Origin: Chara braunii
Taxonomy: Eukaryota; Streptophyta; Charophyceae; Charales; Characeae
Direction of reading: 5' to 3'
DNA length: 64,000 nucleotides
Assembly: GCA_003427395.1 (NCBI GenBank)
Contig: BFEA01000775.1
Span: 101,439-165,438, forward strand
Shown: positions 10,461 through 22,420 of the stretch, piece after piece
Numbering within the stretch: the stretch's first letter is position 1
Layout of the letters: each line of letters starts with the position of its first letter
Translations under genes and position numbers: made by a program
The notes under the pieces: model-generated
The model's database searches: none
Told to the model about the DNA's origin: nothing
The model's input: the letters and a program-made list of their open reading frames with translations, nothing else

Positions 10461-11281
10461 CAATGGAAAAGGAAGGTTTAGGGTTTTGGGTTTTGGGACC
10501 ACTTTGTAAATAGATTTAAGGAGAGGCAAGACGGTTTTGAGGCATACGGGCAGGTTTTCAAGGAGAGGTTACAGGGGTCAGCTTGAGTAGTTGCTCAACT
10601 CTTTCTAGTTTTTCGCGATATATCTGGCAGGTTAGCTATAACAAACCTGAGAGGAAAGAGCAAAGCAGGGCAAGCTGACAATCAATCCTCCACTACGTTG
10701 GAGTAATCAATGTTGTTCAGGGGTCCTTCGACCAGACGGAAGGAAACGTGAGTGCGTTATTGTTGTAATGCTTATTCAGACTTGTCGGTGGAATAGGAAC
10801 CGGACCGACGCTCCCAGAATGGAAAAGTAGCCAGGATCGTAAGATCATGTTTTAAAAAAAAAAAAAAAAAAAAAAAAANAACCATCTGCAGACTGCACTA
10901 GCAGTAATTGAAATCCGCGCCCTTTTTTTTTTTTTTCCTCATTGCATTGGAAAGTATTTANCCTGCTTGCTGTAAAATGCTAATTGTTTGGGGACGGCTC
11001 TGCAATGAGCCTGATCACAAACATCATTGCCTTGTTGATCAGGTTGCATGCTCAGACGTGGCCATTCTGTTCAAGGTTTCGGTCGTTGGTCTGAGCCTGT
11101 AATCTTCCAGGCTGTTTTCAGATATTTACCGCTACCTGCCGTAAATCCCAAACCTTTAGTAATGTCTTACTAATAACACAGTTAGATTTTTTTTATTTGT
11201 GTTCTGTGTGTGAACAGTAATCAGAATTACTTTTTTTTAATTTTATTTATTTTTTGACAAATAAAATCTGAAAAGACCATT

Positions 11282-12920
11282 ATGGCCACTGAGGATAAGG
11301 CTAAGGGACCTGCTAAAATCGAGCAGACATCTGCGAAGCCTGAGCCAGGCAGGGAAGAGCAAAAACTCTAACTGAGGAAGAGCTCGTGGACACAGCCCTG
11401 AAAGCAGCAGAGAAAGCTATTGCAGATGCAGCTCGGGACGTAGAGAGATTAAAGAGGGAGAAGGCAGAGGCAAACAGGAGAGGAGAAGCAGCAGCCAGAA
11501 GATCCGAGTTGTTGGACACTATTGCCAAGGTCCCTGCTGGCGCCCGCGTGGCTGATGTCACGCGGAATTTTGCAGAATTGCTTCTGCTGGAATCCGCTCA
11601 TAACCGGGATGTTTTCACATCCTGGGATGAACAAATCTCAGCAGTTGAGTCGCAACTGTCATCTATTGACAAAAAGTTGGAAAAGTTATCAGCAGCGGCG
11701 GCGTTCTTCAGGCATTTCCCTCCTACTCATGTACCCTCTCCTCACCCTACTATCCCTCCTCCTCTTAGCCCTCCTCCGACACCCACACCACAATCATCCC
11801 GTCCTGGCTCTCTGAAGACTTCACCACCTCCTCCAAAAGAGAAGGTGGCGCAGGTCTCTGGGGCTGTGCGCACAGGGAAACCGAGTTCCAACACTGTGCA
11901 GCAGGAACTGCGATTTCCCAAGATGGCCCAGCCTGAGAAGTTCACTGGGGAAGACCCCAAAGTGGACATCTAGGACTGGATAGCCCAGATGAGGTCTTAC
12001 CTCAGGGGCTATACCTGCCCAAAGGTGGACAAGGCATGTGCCATAGTGGCCCTCCTGTCAGGGGCCGCACTAAAGCGGGCTACTTCTGATGCCAACAAGG
12101 CTCAGAAGCAACTAGATGATTGGATTCCTGCAATTGGTCTGGATGCCATCTTTCAGGGTTTGGAAACCAGGTTTGCAGATAAGGAAAAGGCCCGCAAAGC
12201 AAACAATGAGCTTGTGAGACTAGGCCAAAGTAAGTGGCGTGGATCACTCCCCGAGCTCTATGCAGAGTGGGAGAAACTAACCTACACACCCTGTTTGAAA
12301 ATGTCTGAGTAGGATAAGTTGACATGGTTTGTTAGGGCTGCTCCAGAGACATATGCCAATGAAATGTTCACTACAAGCCACAAGGACTGGAGGTCTTTTG
12401 GCAGGGCAACGCTGGACATGGAGGCCACAGTCCATCGCCAGACTTCTTCCCAAAGGGGAAGCACCTCCTCTTCCCAGAACAGGAGAAAGGGAAAGGGAGG
12501 ATGTATGCTGCAGGATCTGGTGATGACACTGCAGGCTCTGACCAGGGAGGATCTGTTCCCTCAGCTGGTCTAGATGCAGGAGCCACACCAGATCAGGTTG
12601 CCCTGTTGTTGGGTCAGACTCTGATGAGCCTGATGCAAGGCAAAAGTCACTTTCAGCCCCAAAGGCCCTCCAATCCTAAGGGTTCAAGCAAACGCCCAGG
12701 TGGCCCGCAGATACCCAATCTTCCAAAGGGTGCCACCTGTCCCTTTGATCAAGCCACTATCCCCTGGATAAGTCTCAAGATTGCTGAGGGGACATGGCAG
12801 AAAAGAAAGGATCAAGGAGTTTGCCTCAAATGTGCTAAGAAGCACTTTGTGAAGAACTGTGGGGCACTAACTATTAAAAAAACTGAACAAGCCAGCAGAG
12901 GTAGCAGCCACCCTGGTTGA
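11282..12920 (+). pseudogene. gag: Element 2 gag, broken
   Basis: Gag opens at ATG 11282 (MATEDKAKGPAKIEQTSAK). A frame change near 11360 leads into a coiled-coil, charged stretch (LKAAEKAIADAARDVERLKREK), then a Pro-rich linker (11740-11835). The capsid-like region has the characteristic KFTGEDPKVDI...DWIAQM with TAG 11971-11973 in the middle. LETRFADKEKARKANNELVRL and LPELYAEWEKL follow, then TAG 12310-12312. A further frame change near 12500 leads to a degenerate knuckle, CLKCAKKHFVKNC, which is CX2CX3HX4C and one residue short of the canonical spacing. This type is distinct from element 1. Confidence 0.8.
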
Positions 12921-12955
12921 ACTGCATTCACCCTCTGTAAAAAGTGAATTAGTCC

Positions 12956-13639
12956 ATGAGTCTGTGTATGGAGGCTGCAACTGACTCTCTGTATTCATAC
13001 ATTGAGCCCTTTCTGGATGAGCCCTTGTCTGAGGAAGCAACTGATCAGCTCTGCTCCCTTCATCTCCAACTGAAGGAGAAGAGAAAAGTGAAGCCAGATT
13101 TGATATTTCTCAAACCTCTGATTAACAGAACCCGAATCAAGGCACTATTAGATTGTGGTGCTACACGAAATTTCATCTCCCCTACAAGAGTACAGAAACT
13201 CCGATTGGGACGCAAGGTCTCAGACCTTGAGCAGCCCTTATGCATACACGAGGGGAATGCCCAGTTTATCACAGTCCAACAGGTTATCAAAGGTGTGCCA
13301 GTCACCGTTGATGCCAAAGGAGATGTCAGACATAGCCTGAACTTCTATATGTTTCCACACTTGCCTTTTGATCTGGTTCTGAGCCTGAAATGGTTAAGGG
13401 CAACTAATCCATGCATTGACTGGGTTGTGCCCATTATTCAGTTAAAGACTGAACAGGGTGAGCTTAGACCTTGTGTCTTAGCAGCAGACTATCACCCTAA
13501 GAGAAGTTGTTATTGCCTGAAGGCATCAGAATTCTACAACTTGTCTAAACAAGCTGACCACCAGAATCTCTTTGTGTCCTATGTGGCCCAAACTGATTCA
13601 TCCACCCCTCAGTGTGATCCCATCATCGGCCCAAACTGA
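12956..13639 (+). pseudogene. pol: Element 2 pol, aspartic protease
   Basis: The retropepsin-like domain has LINRTRIKALLDCGATRNFISP at about 13114-13180, with active-site motif D-C-G, a flap-like region, and HLPFDLVLSLKWL near 13360-13400 in place of the ILGMDWL strand. The usual Cys-containing NC-to-PR region is decayed. The frame runs into the first unit of the 43-bp tandem array and stops within it. D-C-G in place of D-S/T-G may be functional or decayed; no second copy is available for comparison. Confidence 0.75.
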
Positions 13640-13799
13640 TTCATCCACCCCTCAGTGTGATCCCATCATCGGCCCAAACTGATTCATCCACCCCTCAGTG
13701 TGATCCCATCATCGGCCCAAACTGATTCATCCACCCCTCAGTGTGATCCCATCATCGGCCCAAACTGATTCATCCACCCCTCAGTGTGATCCCATCATC
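13585..13799 (+). repeat. Five exact tandem copies of a 43-bp unit inside pol
   Basis: Units start at 13585, 13628, 13671, 13714 and 13757 (unit begins GGCCCAAACTGATTCATCC). Because 43 is not a multiple of three, the four extra units add 172 bp, shift the frame by one and create stops between protease and RT. The units appear identical, so the expansion is recent or an assembly effect. Confidence 0.95.
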
Positions 13800-14954
13800 A
13801 AGAGAGTGGTTGATGATTATGCAGACTTAGCTCACGAGCCTATTGGATTTGTCCATAGGCAGACCAACATCACATAGAGATCCTACCTGACTCAACCCCT
13901 CCCAAGGGCAGAGTCTATGGAATATCTCCTGCTGAATTGGATGAGTTAAAAAAACAATTGGAGACACTAATTGAGAAGGGTTGGAGCCCAAAACATCTGA
14001 GTATGGGGCACCAGTTCTCTTTGTTCCAAAAGGAAATGGTGAACTCAGGATGTGTATTGAGTATAGGGGCCTGAACAAGATCACTAGAAGAGCTCAGAAC
14101 CACTGCCTAGGATCGATGACCTGTTGGATATAGTGCAAGGCTGCAAATTCTTCAACAAAATCGATATGAAATCCAGGTATCATCAAATCGAAATGGTTGA
14201 GGAGGATGGTGCTAAGACAACCTTTAAAACCCGGTATGGCACCTATGAGTTCCTGGTCATGCCTTTTGGGTTGTGCAATGCACTAGAAACCTTCCAAACA
14301 AAAATGAACAGAATTTTCAAACCATTTCTTTATCGTTTTGTGGTGGTGTATCTGGATGATATTTTGGTGTTCAGCGAGAATGTTGTTGACCATGCTGATC
14401 ATCTCAAAGAAGTTCTGCAGATTCTGAGGGAAAACAAATACAAAATGAATACAGAAAAATCATATTTTGGTGCCTCTTTTGTTTTGTATTTGGGACATGT
14501 GATTTCTGCAGATTGTCTTTCCCCAAAAGCCTCCAAAGTGGTTGCTGTCAGGGATTGGCCACAACCACAGACTCTTAGGGACCTTAGGTCTTTCATGGGT
14601 CTGGCATCTTACTATAGAAAGTTTATCAGAAACTTTTCTACTGTGGCCACTCCCCTGACTAACCTGTTGGCAAAAGATGTTCCTTTCAGATGGACACCCA
14701 CATGCCAATTGGCTTTCTCCAGATTGAAGAAACCCTTGACCCAAGCACATGTGCTGAGGTTTCCTGACCCTACCTTGCAATTTGTGTTGACCACAAATCC
14801 AAGTCAGTATGGTGTAGGGGCTGTCCTTCAGCAAGATGATGGGTCTAGCCTCAAGCCTGTGGAGTTCATGAGTAAGAAAATCAAGGCACAAAAAGTCCAA
14901 GCATCTACTTATGAGAAAGAATTGTTTGCCCTTGTGTGTGCCCTCAAACAATGA
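13800..14954 (+). pseudogene. pol: Element 2 pol, reverse transcriptase and start of RNase H
   Basis: After the tandem array a degraded stretch keeps DDYADLAHEPIGF and, in other frames, [18 protein letters not shown] and the [21 protein letters not shown] segment. The main frame from 14124 has motif A (KIDMKSRYHQI), VMPFGLCNALETFQ, YLDD at 14349-14360, and the connection GLASYYRKFIRNFS. RNase H begins at FVLTTNPSQYGVGAVLQQ: the first catalytic Asp of the TTDASQYG motif kept in element 5 is Asn here. Glu is present in STYEKEL. TGA 14952-14954 replaces the Trp expected after ALKQ. Confidence 0.87.
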
Positions 14955-16667
14955 AAACACTTCTTACCTGGAAAACACTTCAAGATCTTCTCTGACCATT
15001 CGACCTTGCAGTGGATGAAAACCCAGGGGGAGTTGAACGACAAGTTGGCAAGGTATATTCAGTTCATTGATTCCTTTGACTTTGAACTGAAACACAAAAA
15101 GGGATGCTATAACAAAGTAGCTGATGCTCTTTCTCGCAGGCCTGATACCTTTGCTGCTATTGCTCATACTTACTCATTTGGAAGCTCCACACGTTAGGCT
15201 AATGCGTTGCCTCAGGACCCTGTCTTTGGCCCTATTATCAGGAATTTGCTGGTGGATCCCAATTCTGAGTCTGGATATGCCTTGGCTTCAAATCTCCTAT
15301 ACACCATCAGTGAAGGGGAAGAACGCTTGTGCATTTCTAATGGTCGCATGATCATAACTCATCTAATTTCAGAGAGTCGTGATGCTCGAGGTCACTTTGC
15401 GTTCCAAAAAACTTATGCTGCCCTGACCCAACACTTTTTTTGGTCAAGGATGAGGGAGGATATTCTCAAGTACTTAGAGACTTGCGAGTTATGCCAAAGG
15501 AACAAGGTCCACAGACGACCTCCTATGGGGCTACTCAAACCATTGCCTATTCCAGATGGTCCATGTGAGTCAGTGTCCATTGACTTTATTGATTTGGGCA
15601 AGACCACTCCTCGTGGCATGAGACAGGTAATGGTATGTGTTGATCGTTTCTCTAAGTTTGCTGAGTTTATTTCCTTACCTGCTGAGGTCGGAGTTCCTCT
15701 GGTGAGAGAGTTGTTTGCTGAGAGGTGGGTTCATGTCCATGGGTGCCCAACCTCTATTGTTAGTGACAGAGACCCCAGGTTTTGCAGCGATGAATGGTAA
15801 AGACTACCTCCATTCCAAGCTAGACATGACTTACTGGCAGACATCCTGAAGCCAATGGACAGACTGAAGTGATGAACCAAGTCTTGTTTCAGCTGCTGCG
15901 TCCTGTGATCACATCTGATCAACAGGACTGGGATAAGCATCCGTCAAGGGCTCAACTTATGTATAATACTTCCATTCACAGCACTACAGGCTTTACACCC
16001 TATAGGCTCCACTTTGCCAAGGACCTAAGACAACCTCTTCACGATCTCATTGACAAGGCTAAGCCTAAACTAACTCCTGGGACTGCAGAGTTCACGAAGA
16101 GTTATGCCAAAGACCTAGAGAAAGCCAGAACAAACATGTTCAAGGCTCAAAAAAGGATGATAGAGCAGGGTAGTAAGCATCGTTCCGGCTCTCCTATTCG
16201 GCCTGGTCACTGGGTCTGGGTGAAAATATCAGAGTTAACTGATGAACAGGACATATCACGAAAGTTGCTGCCTGTGTACTATGGCCCATGGCAGGTACTT
16301 GATAATGTGGGAGCATACCCTTTTGGGCCTTCTTACGTACTTGTTGTACCCCCAACATATCAGGACCTATCCCGTCTTCCATGCCTCAAAACTATTTCCT
16401 TTCACTCCTGCTGACGCGTTTCCTGATCGGCCACCGCTGTTTGGACCTTCGATCCCTGGAAAGGGATATGAAGTCAAGAGCATTGAGGATCAATGGGGCA
16501 CTGGCCCCGATTGTGAATATCTTGTCAAGTTCCTCTTCCAACCTCATACTGAGGACCGTTGGTTTACAAAAAAAGAACTTCTCAAGTTTGCCAATTCAGT
16601 TGTGCGGTTCTACAAGGCTGAACAAAGTGGGAAATTGCTTAGACGGTCTCCCCGTGGACACTCCTAG
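14955..16667 (+). pseudogene. pol: Element 2 pol, RNase H end, integrase and chromodomain
   Basis: This continues FSDHSTLQWMKTQ and KVADALSRRPD (RNase H), then TAG 15195-15197. The integrase HHCC finger is DARGHFAF ... CELCQRN. The core has VSIDFIDLG (first D) and VSDRDPRF (second D), then TAA 15798-15800 with a frame change. The region with the catalytic Glu (ANGQTEVMNQ type) is read in another frame near 15850. The C-terminal GPWQVLDNVG and a CHROMO-like tail (YEVKSIEDQWG, EYLVKFLFQPHTEDRWFTKKEL) end at TAG 16665-16667, again after a frame change near 16370. It is a dead copy, but the domain order is complete. Confidence 0.85.
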
Positions 16668-16685
16668 CTCAGGGTCCTTGCTCCC

Positions 16686-16699
16686 GGGGAGGGTGGGAA
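16686..16699 (+). promoter_or_regulatory. Element 2 polypurine tract
   Basis: GGGGAGGGTGGGAA is followed immediately by TG. It lies 18 bp after the pol stop. Confidence 0.8.
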
Positions 16700-17115
16700 T
16701 GCAATGAATTGCAGTGCTACAAACGGGCTATATACTAATTTTGTCCCTGTCGTCGTTGTCGGGGTCCTCGCTCTCCGGGTCCGGTGGCTTGCTTTGAAGG
16801 GAGAGAAACGTCGTCGATATCCCGTTATGGGACTACTACGCACCGAGCTCGTTTTTTTCAGATCGAGTTGAAAAGGCTGCGGGTCCCGATCGGGGTGGAC
16901 GCCTGCTCTAGGTGCCCGATGGGTTATGATCGGCTTACACTTTCCTTTTCTTTTTCTTTCCGCTTATTATTATTATTATTATTGATTAAGATGCTATTTT
17001 ATGGAAGGTCAATTTTAACCGTTAATCCCTTTAGTACGACTGAGCACCTTGTTTAGAACGCAGGTAGCATGGCCAATGAAGACAGGCTGTCGTGCTACTC
17101 ATTACGGGCCGATAA
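16700..17115 (+). repeat. Start of element 2 3' LTR (end not determinable)
   Basis: The sequence begins TGCAATGAATTGCAGTGC directly after the PPT. No second copy exists in the window, so the 3' boundary cannot be set and 17115 is arbitrary. It contains an (ATT)n run near 16967-16983. Confidence 0.5.
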
Positions 17116-17778
17116 GTGCACATTAGGAGCTTCAGCGTTAGCACGGATAGTCTGAGGCAGAAGGGTGGAGCATTGAGGTGTTTAGGGGGAAGAGCTATTT
17201 GTGTGTGCGATTATCGGGTACCAGGCCCTAACTATTCGGAAAGGCGCGTGGCTATGGCTCACCGAGACGGACTACACGGATATAGACTGAAGTACCTCCA
17301 ATTCATCTGGAGGTGGGAGCGGGTGACAAAAGATGGGCCTACAGTCACGGCTATCCTAGATTATAGTCGCTGTAATTTGGAAGCAAGGTTAAAGGTGAAC
17401 GTGGAAGGGGCTAAGGAGGTGGAAATGAGGGCGGATCTTGGGCTGCAGGCCGCTATCATGGAGGCCAATAACCGGGCCAAGAGAAGGTGCAGGAGGGACG
17501 GGGTCACAAAGGAAGTGAAGGTGACCATTTTGTACCTAGAAGTGAAGACCTCAACTGGTACCACGAAACGGGAACAGCTGCACCTAGATCGTTACACAGA
17601 GGCTGAGAGTGAGGCTAGCGACCTGGGCGTTGAGACCCAGTCCTTGCACGGACTGGACCAGTGGCGGCGGGACCACCCGATTGCAGAGGCCATGGAAGAT
17701 GGGCCAGAGGCCAACTCACGAACACGACAGGGCAGAGGAGACTATGCAGTTACAGTCAAGAGACCCATGCGGGATTGA
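17116..17778 (+). CDS. Unassigned ORF, 220 residues, probably within or beside the element 2 LTR
   Basis: The open frame has no domain I recognise. A plausible internal start is MAHRDGLHGYRLKYLQF. The middle is mixed and non-repetitive (TVTAILDYSRCNLEARLKVNVEGAKEVEMRADL) with a basic cluster NRAKRRCRRDG and an acidic, Ser-rich end. A GA-rich microsatellite follows at 17850. The length and balanced composition make it better than a random frame, but no ribosomal or splice context is visible and no second copy exists here. It could equally be a chance frame. Confidence 0.25.
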   Translation: MHIRSFSVSTDSLRQKGGALRCLGGRAICVCDYRVPGPNYSERRVAMAHRDGLHGYRLKYLQFIWRWERVTKDGPTVTAILDYSRCNLEARLKVNVEGAKEVEMRADLGLQAAIMEANNRAKRRCRRDGVTKEVKVTILYLEVKTSTGTTKREQLHLDRYTEAESEASDLGVETQSLHGLDQWRRDHPIAEAMEDGPEANSRTRQGRGDYAVTVKRPMRD

Positions 17779-20700
17779 GACGAGAGAGAGACTTTTCGAG
17801 GTAGCAATGTTTTGTTTTTGTATCATCATCACCACTAGCTGTGAGAGTGAGAGAGAGAGAGAGGGACAGTGAAGGAGGATGTGTATTAGAGCTAGACGAG
17901 AGAGAGAGAGAGACGGGGTTCCAAGAGAAGACAGGTGACATCTACCTGGGGCTTGCGCCATGCGCTGGCGATCATCTCACATCTTGCCATGGCTATAATC
18001 GGAGCAAACTCAATCGTGCATGGGTTGTGTACTAGCATACGAAAGACGTTCATGGCAAAGTTTTGGGTGGAATGGAGAGACTCGCACGTCCTCAATGGCT
18101 AACACCGTCTTCTTGTAGATGGAGATCAGCAGTGCGTTGCTCTTACAATGGAGAGGTGAGTGCGGGAGCGTGCGAGAACTGGCCAAAACAGAGGTATATG
18201 TTCGAAGTCAGACTTGAGAGTGTGCTGCGCGGAAAACCTGTAGGCCATGGCAACTGCAAGGCCACCGTAACTCCGTCAGTTTGGGGGAGAAGGACGCGAA
18301 CGGCAGCGTGTAGACACTATGGCAAAACACTAGAGAAAGCGAGAAAGAGAGACGAAAGCCAGGCTATTGCGGTGTGCGCAAAAGAACTGTGCTCAGACGC
18401 TCGTGCTCCCTACTTTGTTGAAGTCAACTGTTCTTGCGAGTCCATTAGCGAGAGACATGTGCCCTTTCCGCTGCTGATGTCATCTGCTCCTGTCCATGGT
18501 ACCAACTGCTCACAATCGTGACCCGTACATCCTCAAGTAGCGGGGTGTATAGGAAGAGATTTTCAGGCATTGCTTGACATGAGGCTCCCCCTGATTGTTG
18601 ACGTCATCTGCTTCGCTTCTGGGTAATGCGAGCAGAGAGGCATGACCTGCAGGGTAGATACAGGTTGAGAGAGGGTAGTGCAGAAGAGCGAGGGACAATT
18701 AATTTGCTCACGCTACAGGAGTCAGTTATTGAGATGCTCTTGTGCTTGATTCTTGTGGAGGAGATGTTCCATCTTCTGTTGACGACAAATATTGGTTACT
18801 GTACGCAGGTTCGTGAATTGTTGTTGCCATCAACATATACAGCACGTTGTGCCTACCATGCTTACCACTCATGATAACCTTGATCTAGATGGTATCAGAC
18901 TGCGCTGGAGAGTTTAGTCGGGGAAGTCTTGTGAGTGAACGCATCATCGACATGGCTCATGCCATTCGACTGATCTTGGAATATCGATTATGAGCGAGGT
19001 TACCTTGGTCGGCACGTGGAAACCTCTTGTACGACCCTTGTTGTACTGATCCAACTATGCCAGGGTACGTGTAACTAGTACGGGCAAACAAGCGTCTGAC
19101 CCTGAGTTGACTAATAAGTGACTGTTCGTTAGGAAACAAGGTATGGATCATTGACGTTGTGCTATTTGTGCAATGGGGAGAGAGTTTGCGAGATTCTTGA
19201 CAAGGACTGTAGTTGAAGATCGGTGAGCTTTCTCTGACGAACACCCCTTTTCAGTCAAGCCTACGTTCTTTCGATAGTCTTACCTCTCAAACTTTTCACA
19301 AAGCGCAGCTCAATAGAAGCTATTCTGAATTAGGAGTCCCCTTGGAAAGGGCAATTAGGGACGAGACGGCATTGAGCGTCAGACGAGATCAAGTCTTACA
19401 AAAGCTTATTCAAGTGACATTCTATGGAAATACCCCTTGTACCTTGTACTCTTGCTTTTGATTGAGCAAACGGAAAAGCTAGTTATCTCCGACTGCATTT
19501 GGCTAATGATGGCAAATGAGCGTTTGAGTAAATGAGGGCATTTTGAAATAGATTATGAACGGATCCATACATGACTGGAAATAACTTGCATTCCCTGAGG
19601 GTTGTAGTTGGCCGCGTGGATTCGGGTTATATGTCGTCCTCTGTGCTCGTATATGTTATCACGACCGCAATCTGATAATCATAAGGTCAAGATCCGTTGA
19701 GTGTTGTCGATTTGAAACTTGGCTATACAGCAACCAGTGTACCACGAAGTGCTACGAGCGCGGATCTTAAAAAAATGCCTTTTTCTTTATCATGGTCAAT
19801 GAGTCGAAAGCGATCCATTCTAGGGAGGATTGCTCATTTACTAGCTAAGTATTTGCTTGACGATGACTGATTATCTGTTACTAGCTAAGCGATATGAAGT
19901 AATTCTCATGAAAATTACCTTATTTCCCCACCTTCATCCCTGAGTGAAGAATGAGTTTAATCGCACTCTATGCTGCTGAGACTATGAGTAGGGACATTTA
20001 GTGTCACCAGATGAGCAACGGTCCGCACTTTATACAAATGGAACCTGTTTATGGCAGCGGCTTGTGATATGTACAGAGGAGAGAAGGGTGGAATATCGCC
20101 TTGCGCAGTGCAAATGTGAGGCGCTACTGCATCACCGTCCTTACTATGTTCAGACAGGAATTATTCTCAACTAACGATATTTGCTCAGCATGCATACCGT
20201 TAAGATCATGAGTATGACCTGGATTGAATACTCACTATGTGCTATGTGAACGAGGCCATGTATAGCTGAGTCTTACTTCGTCTTCTGGTCAAGAACAACT
20301 CTTTGTCGTGAACTGCACCTTGAATGAGCAAAGTATAATCCATGGCAGCACTGGTGCTTTGTAATGAGTAATGTGACGCCTAGTCCAAACCTGTTTGTAA
20401 TGTGGTGTGTAATGCAACCTGATGAGATGCTATGTTATACATGGGTCATCACAACGTTTAGGTGAGATCACCTGGTACGCAAAACCTGCTTTGTGTCAAA
20501 TGAGGTTTCTCCTATGAGTAACTTGAGGCTGCACTTAAACTAGTATGGTTCTCAGACGGTGATAGATAAGGGTTACTTGAGGATGTTACTAACTCAGCTT
20601 GACAACGTCAATAAATCTCGCGTATAACGCAACATTTAACTCTCAGATTAGAGCACTTCAAGGCATTGTTAAGAAAAATGATCATTTACGAGCTCCTCCA

Positions 20701-20990
20701 GTTCCCTTGATATTCCCGTTGTGGGAATAAGAGTAGTACCATGTAGTACCGTGTGCCCCTTATGAACGACCTGTGCGCAACGATGCTTATGCGAGTCTTC
20801 CGATTAAGAAAAACCTTGAGCGACATGATGTTGGAGATAGTCATGCCCAACTTCGTACAAGAAAGAGACAATGCCTGTAGCTTTCGTATTGAACCTGAGC
20901 TCTGGCTAAGTGTTTCAAATGGTGTTTGTGCAAATCGGCCCCACCTACTGATTAACTAGAACCATGCTTAGGTAAAGCGAGGGAGAAGAA
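17779..20990. other. Unassigned intergenic DNA
   Basis: This contains GA microsatellites (17850-17864 and about 17898-17914) and a weak ORF at 18063-18521 with no motif. TGGTATCAGACT at 18890-18901 resembles a tRNA-Met PBS but has no LTR pair. I see no gene or repeat copy shared with the rest of the window. Confidence 0.5.
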
Positions 20991-21229
20991 CCATGTACAA
21001 CAAAGACACCTTAGTGATGCCCTGTACCCTCCACCAAGACAAGGTTGAAGGATGGCAGAAAGAAGTCGTTGAGGAACTTGACGTCATCCTGTTCTATGTC
21101 AACCAAATGAGAGAAAGGGTTATTGAACTGGTAAAAGGCCATGAGTTTATTGAGTATGTCTTCTACTTTTATCGGTCAGACGAGGAACAGCATGGCACAT
21201 ATTTGTCTTTGGAGACTGTTGGTCGCTAA
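20753..21229 (+). pseudogene. Possible decayed ORF pair in one frame
   Basis: Two frames, 20753-20959 and 20993-21229, lie in the same phase with two stops in the 33-bp gap. The second reads LHQDKVEGWQKEVVEELDVILFYVNQMRERVIELVKGHEFIEYVFYFYRSDEEQHG, which is protein-like with hydrophobic periodicity. No family is recognised. It ends 43 bp before the giant LTR. It may be a fragment of a host gene or a chance frame. Confidence 0.2.
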
Positions 21230-22420
21230 AAAGACTGTCACTAAACAACATTGAATTACTACGACTCACGGTGTCGGTGCGAATAGCCTTACAAGGGTAT
21301 CTGCTCTGGTTTTTTGCAAGTGACAAAAAAACAGTTAGATTTGAAGTTCGAGTACACCGCGCGAGTCGCGGTTGTGTCCGATTGTTTGCGCTGATTAAAT
21401 GGTTGACTAGAATAGAGGGTGTGTGGGCGCGCAGACTTAAGGCGCACGTGATCTCCTTTCTTGTTGATGATTGTGGAGCTGGCGTAGTTGCCGGCCAAGT
21501 TTTTATTCTTTTGATTAAACCAGGATTAAAAAGATTTTTGTCTCTTGATTGGTGCGCTTGCCTGTGACTTGTGCATACGTACAGAGGACGACATTGACAA
21601 CAATGTGGTTTTAAAAACGTATCGGCAGATCTATGCGCCGTGCTGTATCCGCTTGTTTAGGTGTCCGTCAAAGACTAGACCCAGCTTTGGGCCTAGCACT
21701 ATTGGTTACGGTGTCAGACTTTCATCAGAGGGATTCAGGGGTCGAGGTTGGTGAGCGACGGTGAGGGAGTGTAGGAGTGGTGCGAAGCAACCACGGGGTT
21801 GAGGGTCCGACGAGGCTATCTCCTATGGTTTTGCTGCCCCGAGGCCGAAGCTCTTTCCTTACCTTATGGTTTTACTGTCCTCTGAAAATATTATTTTACC
21901 TTTATTTTTAATTTCATTTTTGGTCGACCTCCTCGAGCAGGGTGCAGTATCGGGATCGATGGTGGTTAGTGTACATATGGGCCGGTGAGTGAGTCCACCC
22001 ACGAGGTGGAAGAGACCTCGGTGGCAGGAGCCCTTTGCGAGCGCAGAGATCGCAGGCCGCGAGTCCACTGTAGGAAGTTTGACTATGAGCATGCTAGTTG
22101 GACCCGGAGGAGGGTGGGTCTTATCCTGGGGCAGTAGCGAGGGGCGGCCTGGGACATGGTGAGGAGGCCGCAGCAATGCTGCAAGAGGGCTGCGGAGTGC
22201 AAGGAAAACCTCCCCACACTTGGTCATCAGAGTTCTCATTTGAATACTTGCTGCTATCACCAATAACGACACTAGGCCCCATTTCACAAAGCCTATGTTG
22301 CCGGTTGCGCCGCGAGCCTCGCGCCCTCTACCCCTTCGTGATGCCTAGAATCATACCGTTGTCATGCAGGGGCCGTGCGCGAAGCAACCAGCCACTAATG
22401 GGCCTGCTGGACTCGGGTAA

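Larger units (their letters stand above)
9551..11281. other. Spacer between elements 1 and 2, with inverted repeats and two scaffold joins
   Basis: No gene is recognised. It contains a 14-A run at 9774-9787, a 20-bp perfect palindrome at 10001-10020, a cluster of GTCAG pentamers at about 10107-10190, a perfect 22-bp inverted repeat at 10413-10460, a long A tract ending at N10879, an 81-bp island (10880-10960), and N10961. The 5' LTR and PBS expected for element 2 are not found here. They may be lost in the collapsed gaps. Confidence 0.6.

Noticed and set aside
12870-12890. A-rich run as a -1 slippery site in element 2
   Set aside because: The phase does not give X XXY YYZ, and the -1 frame meets stops at once.
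13585-13799. CRISPR-like repeat array
   Set aside because: Units are directly adjacent with no spacers, in a eukaryotic retroelement coding region.
18063-18521. 152-codon ORF
   Set aside because: Irregular composition, no motif, no second copy and no promoter context.
18890-18901. tRNA-Met PBS-like TGGTATCAGACT
   Set aside because: No LTR ending just upstream, no second LTR and no gag-pol downstream, so probably chance.
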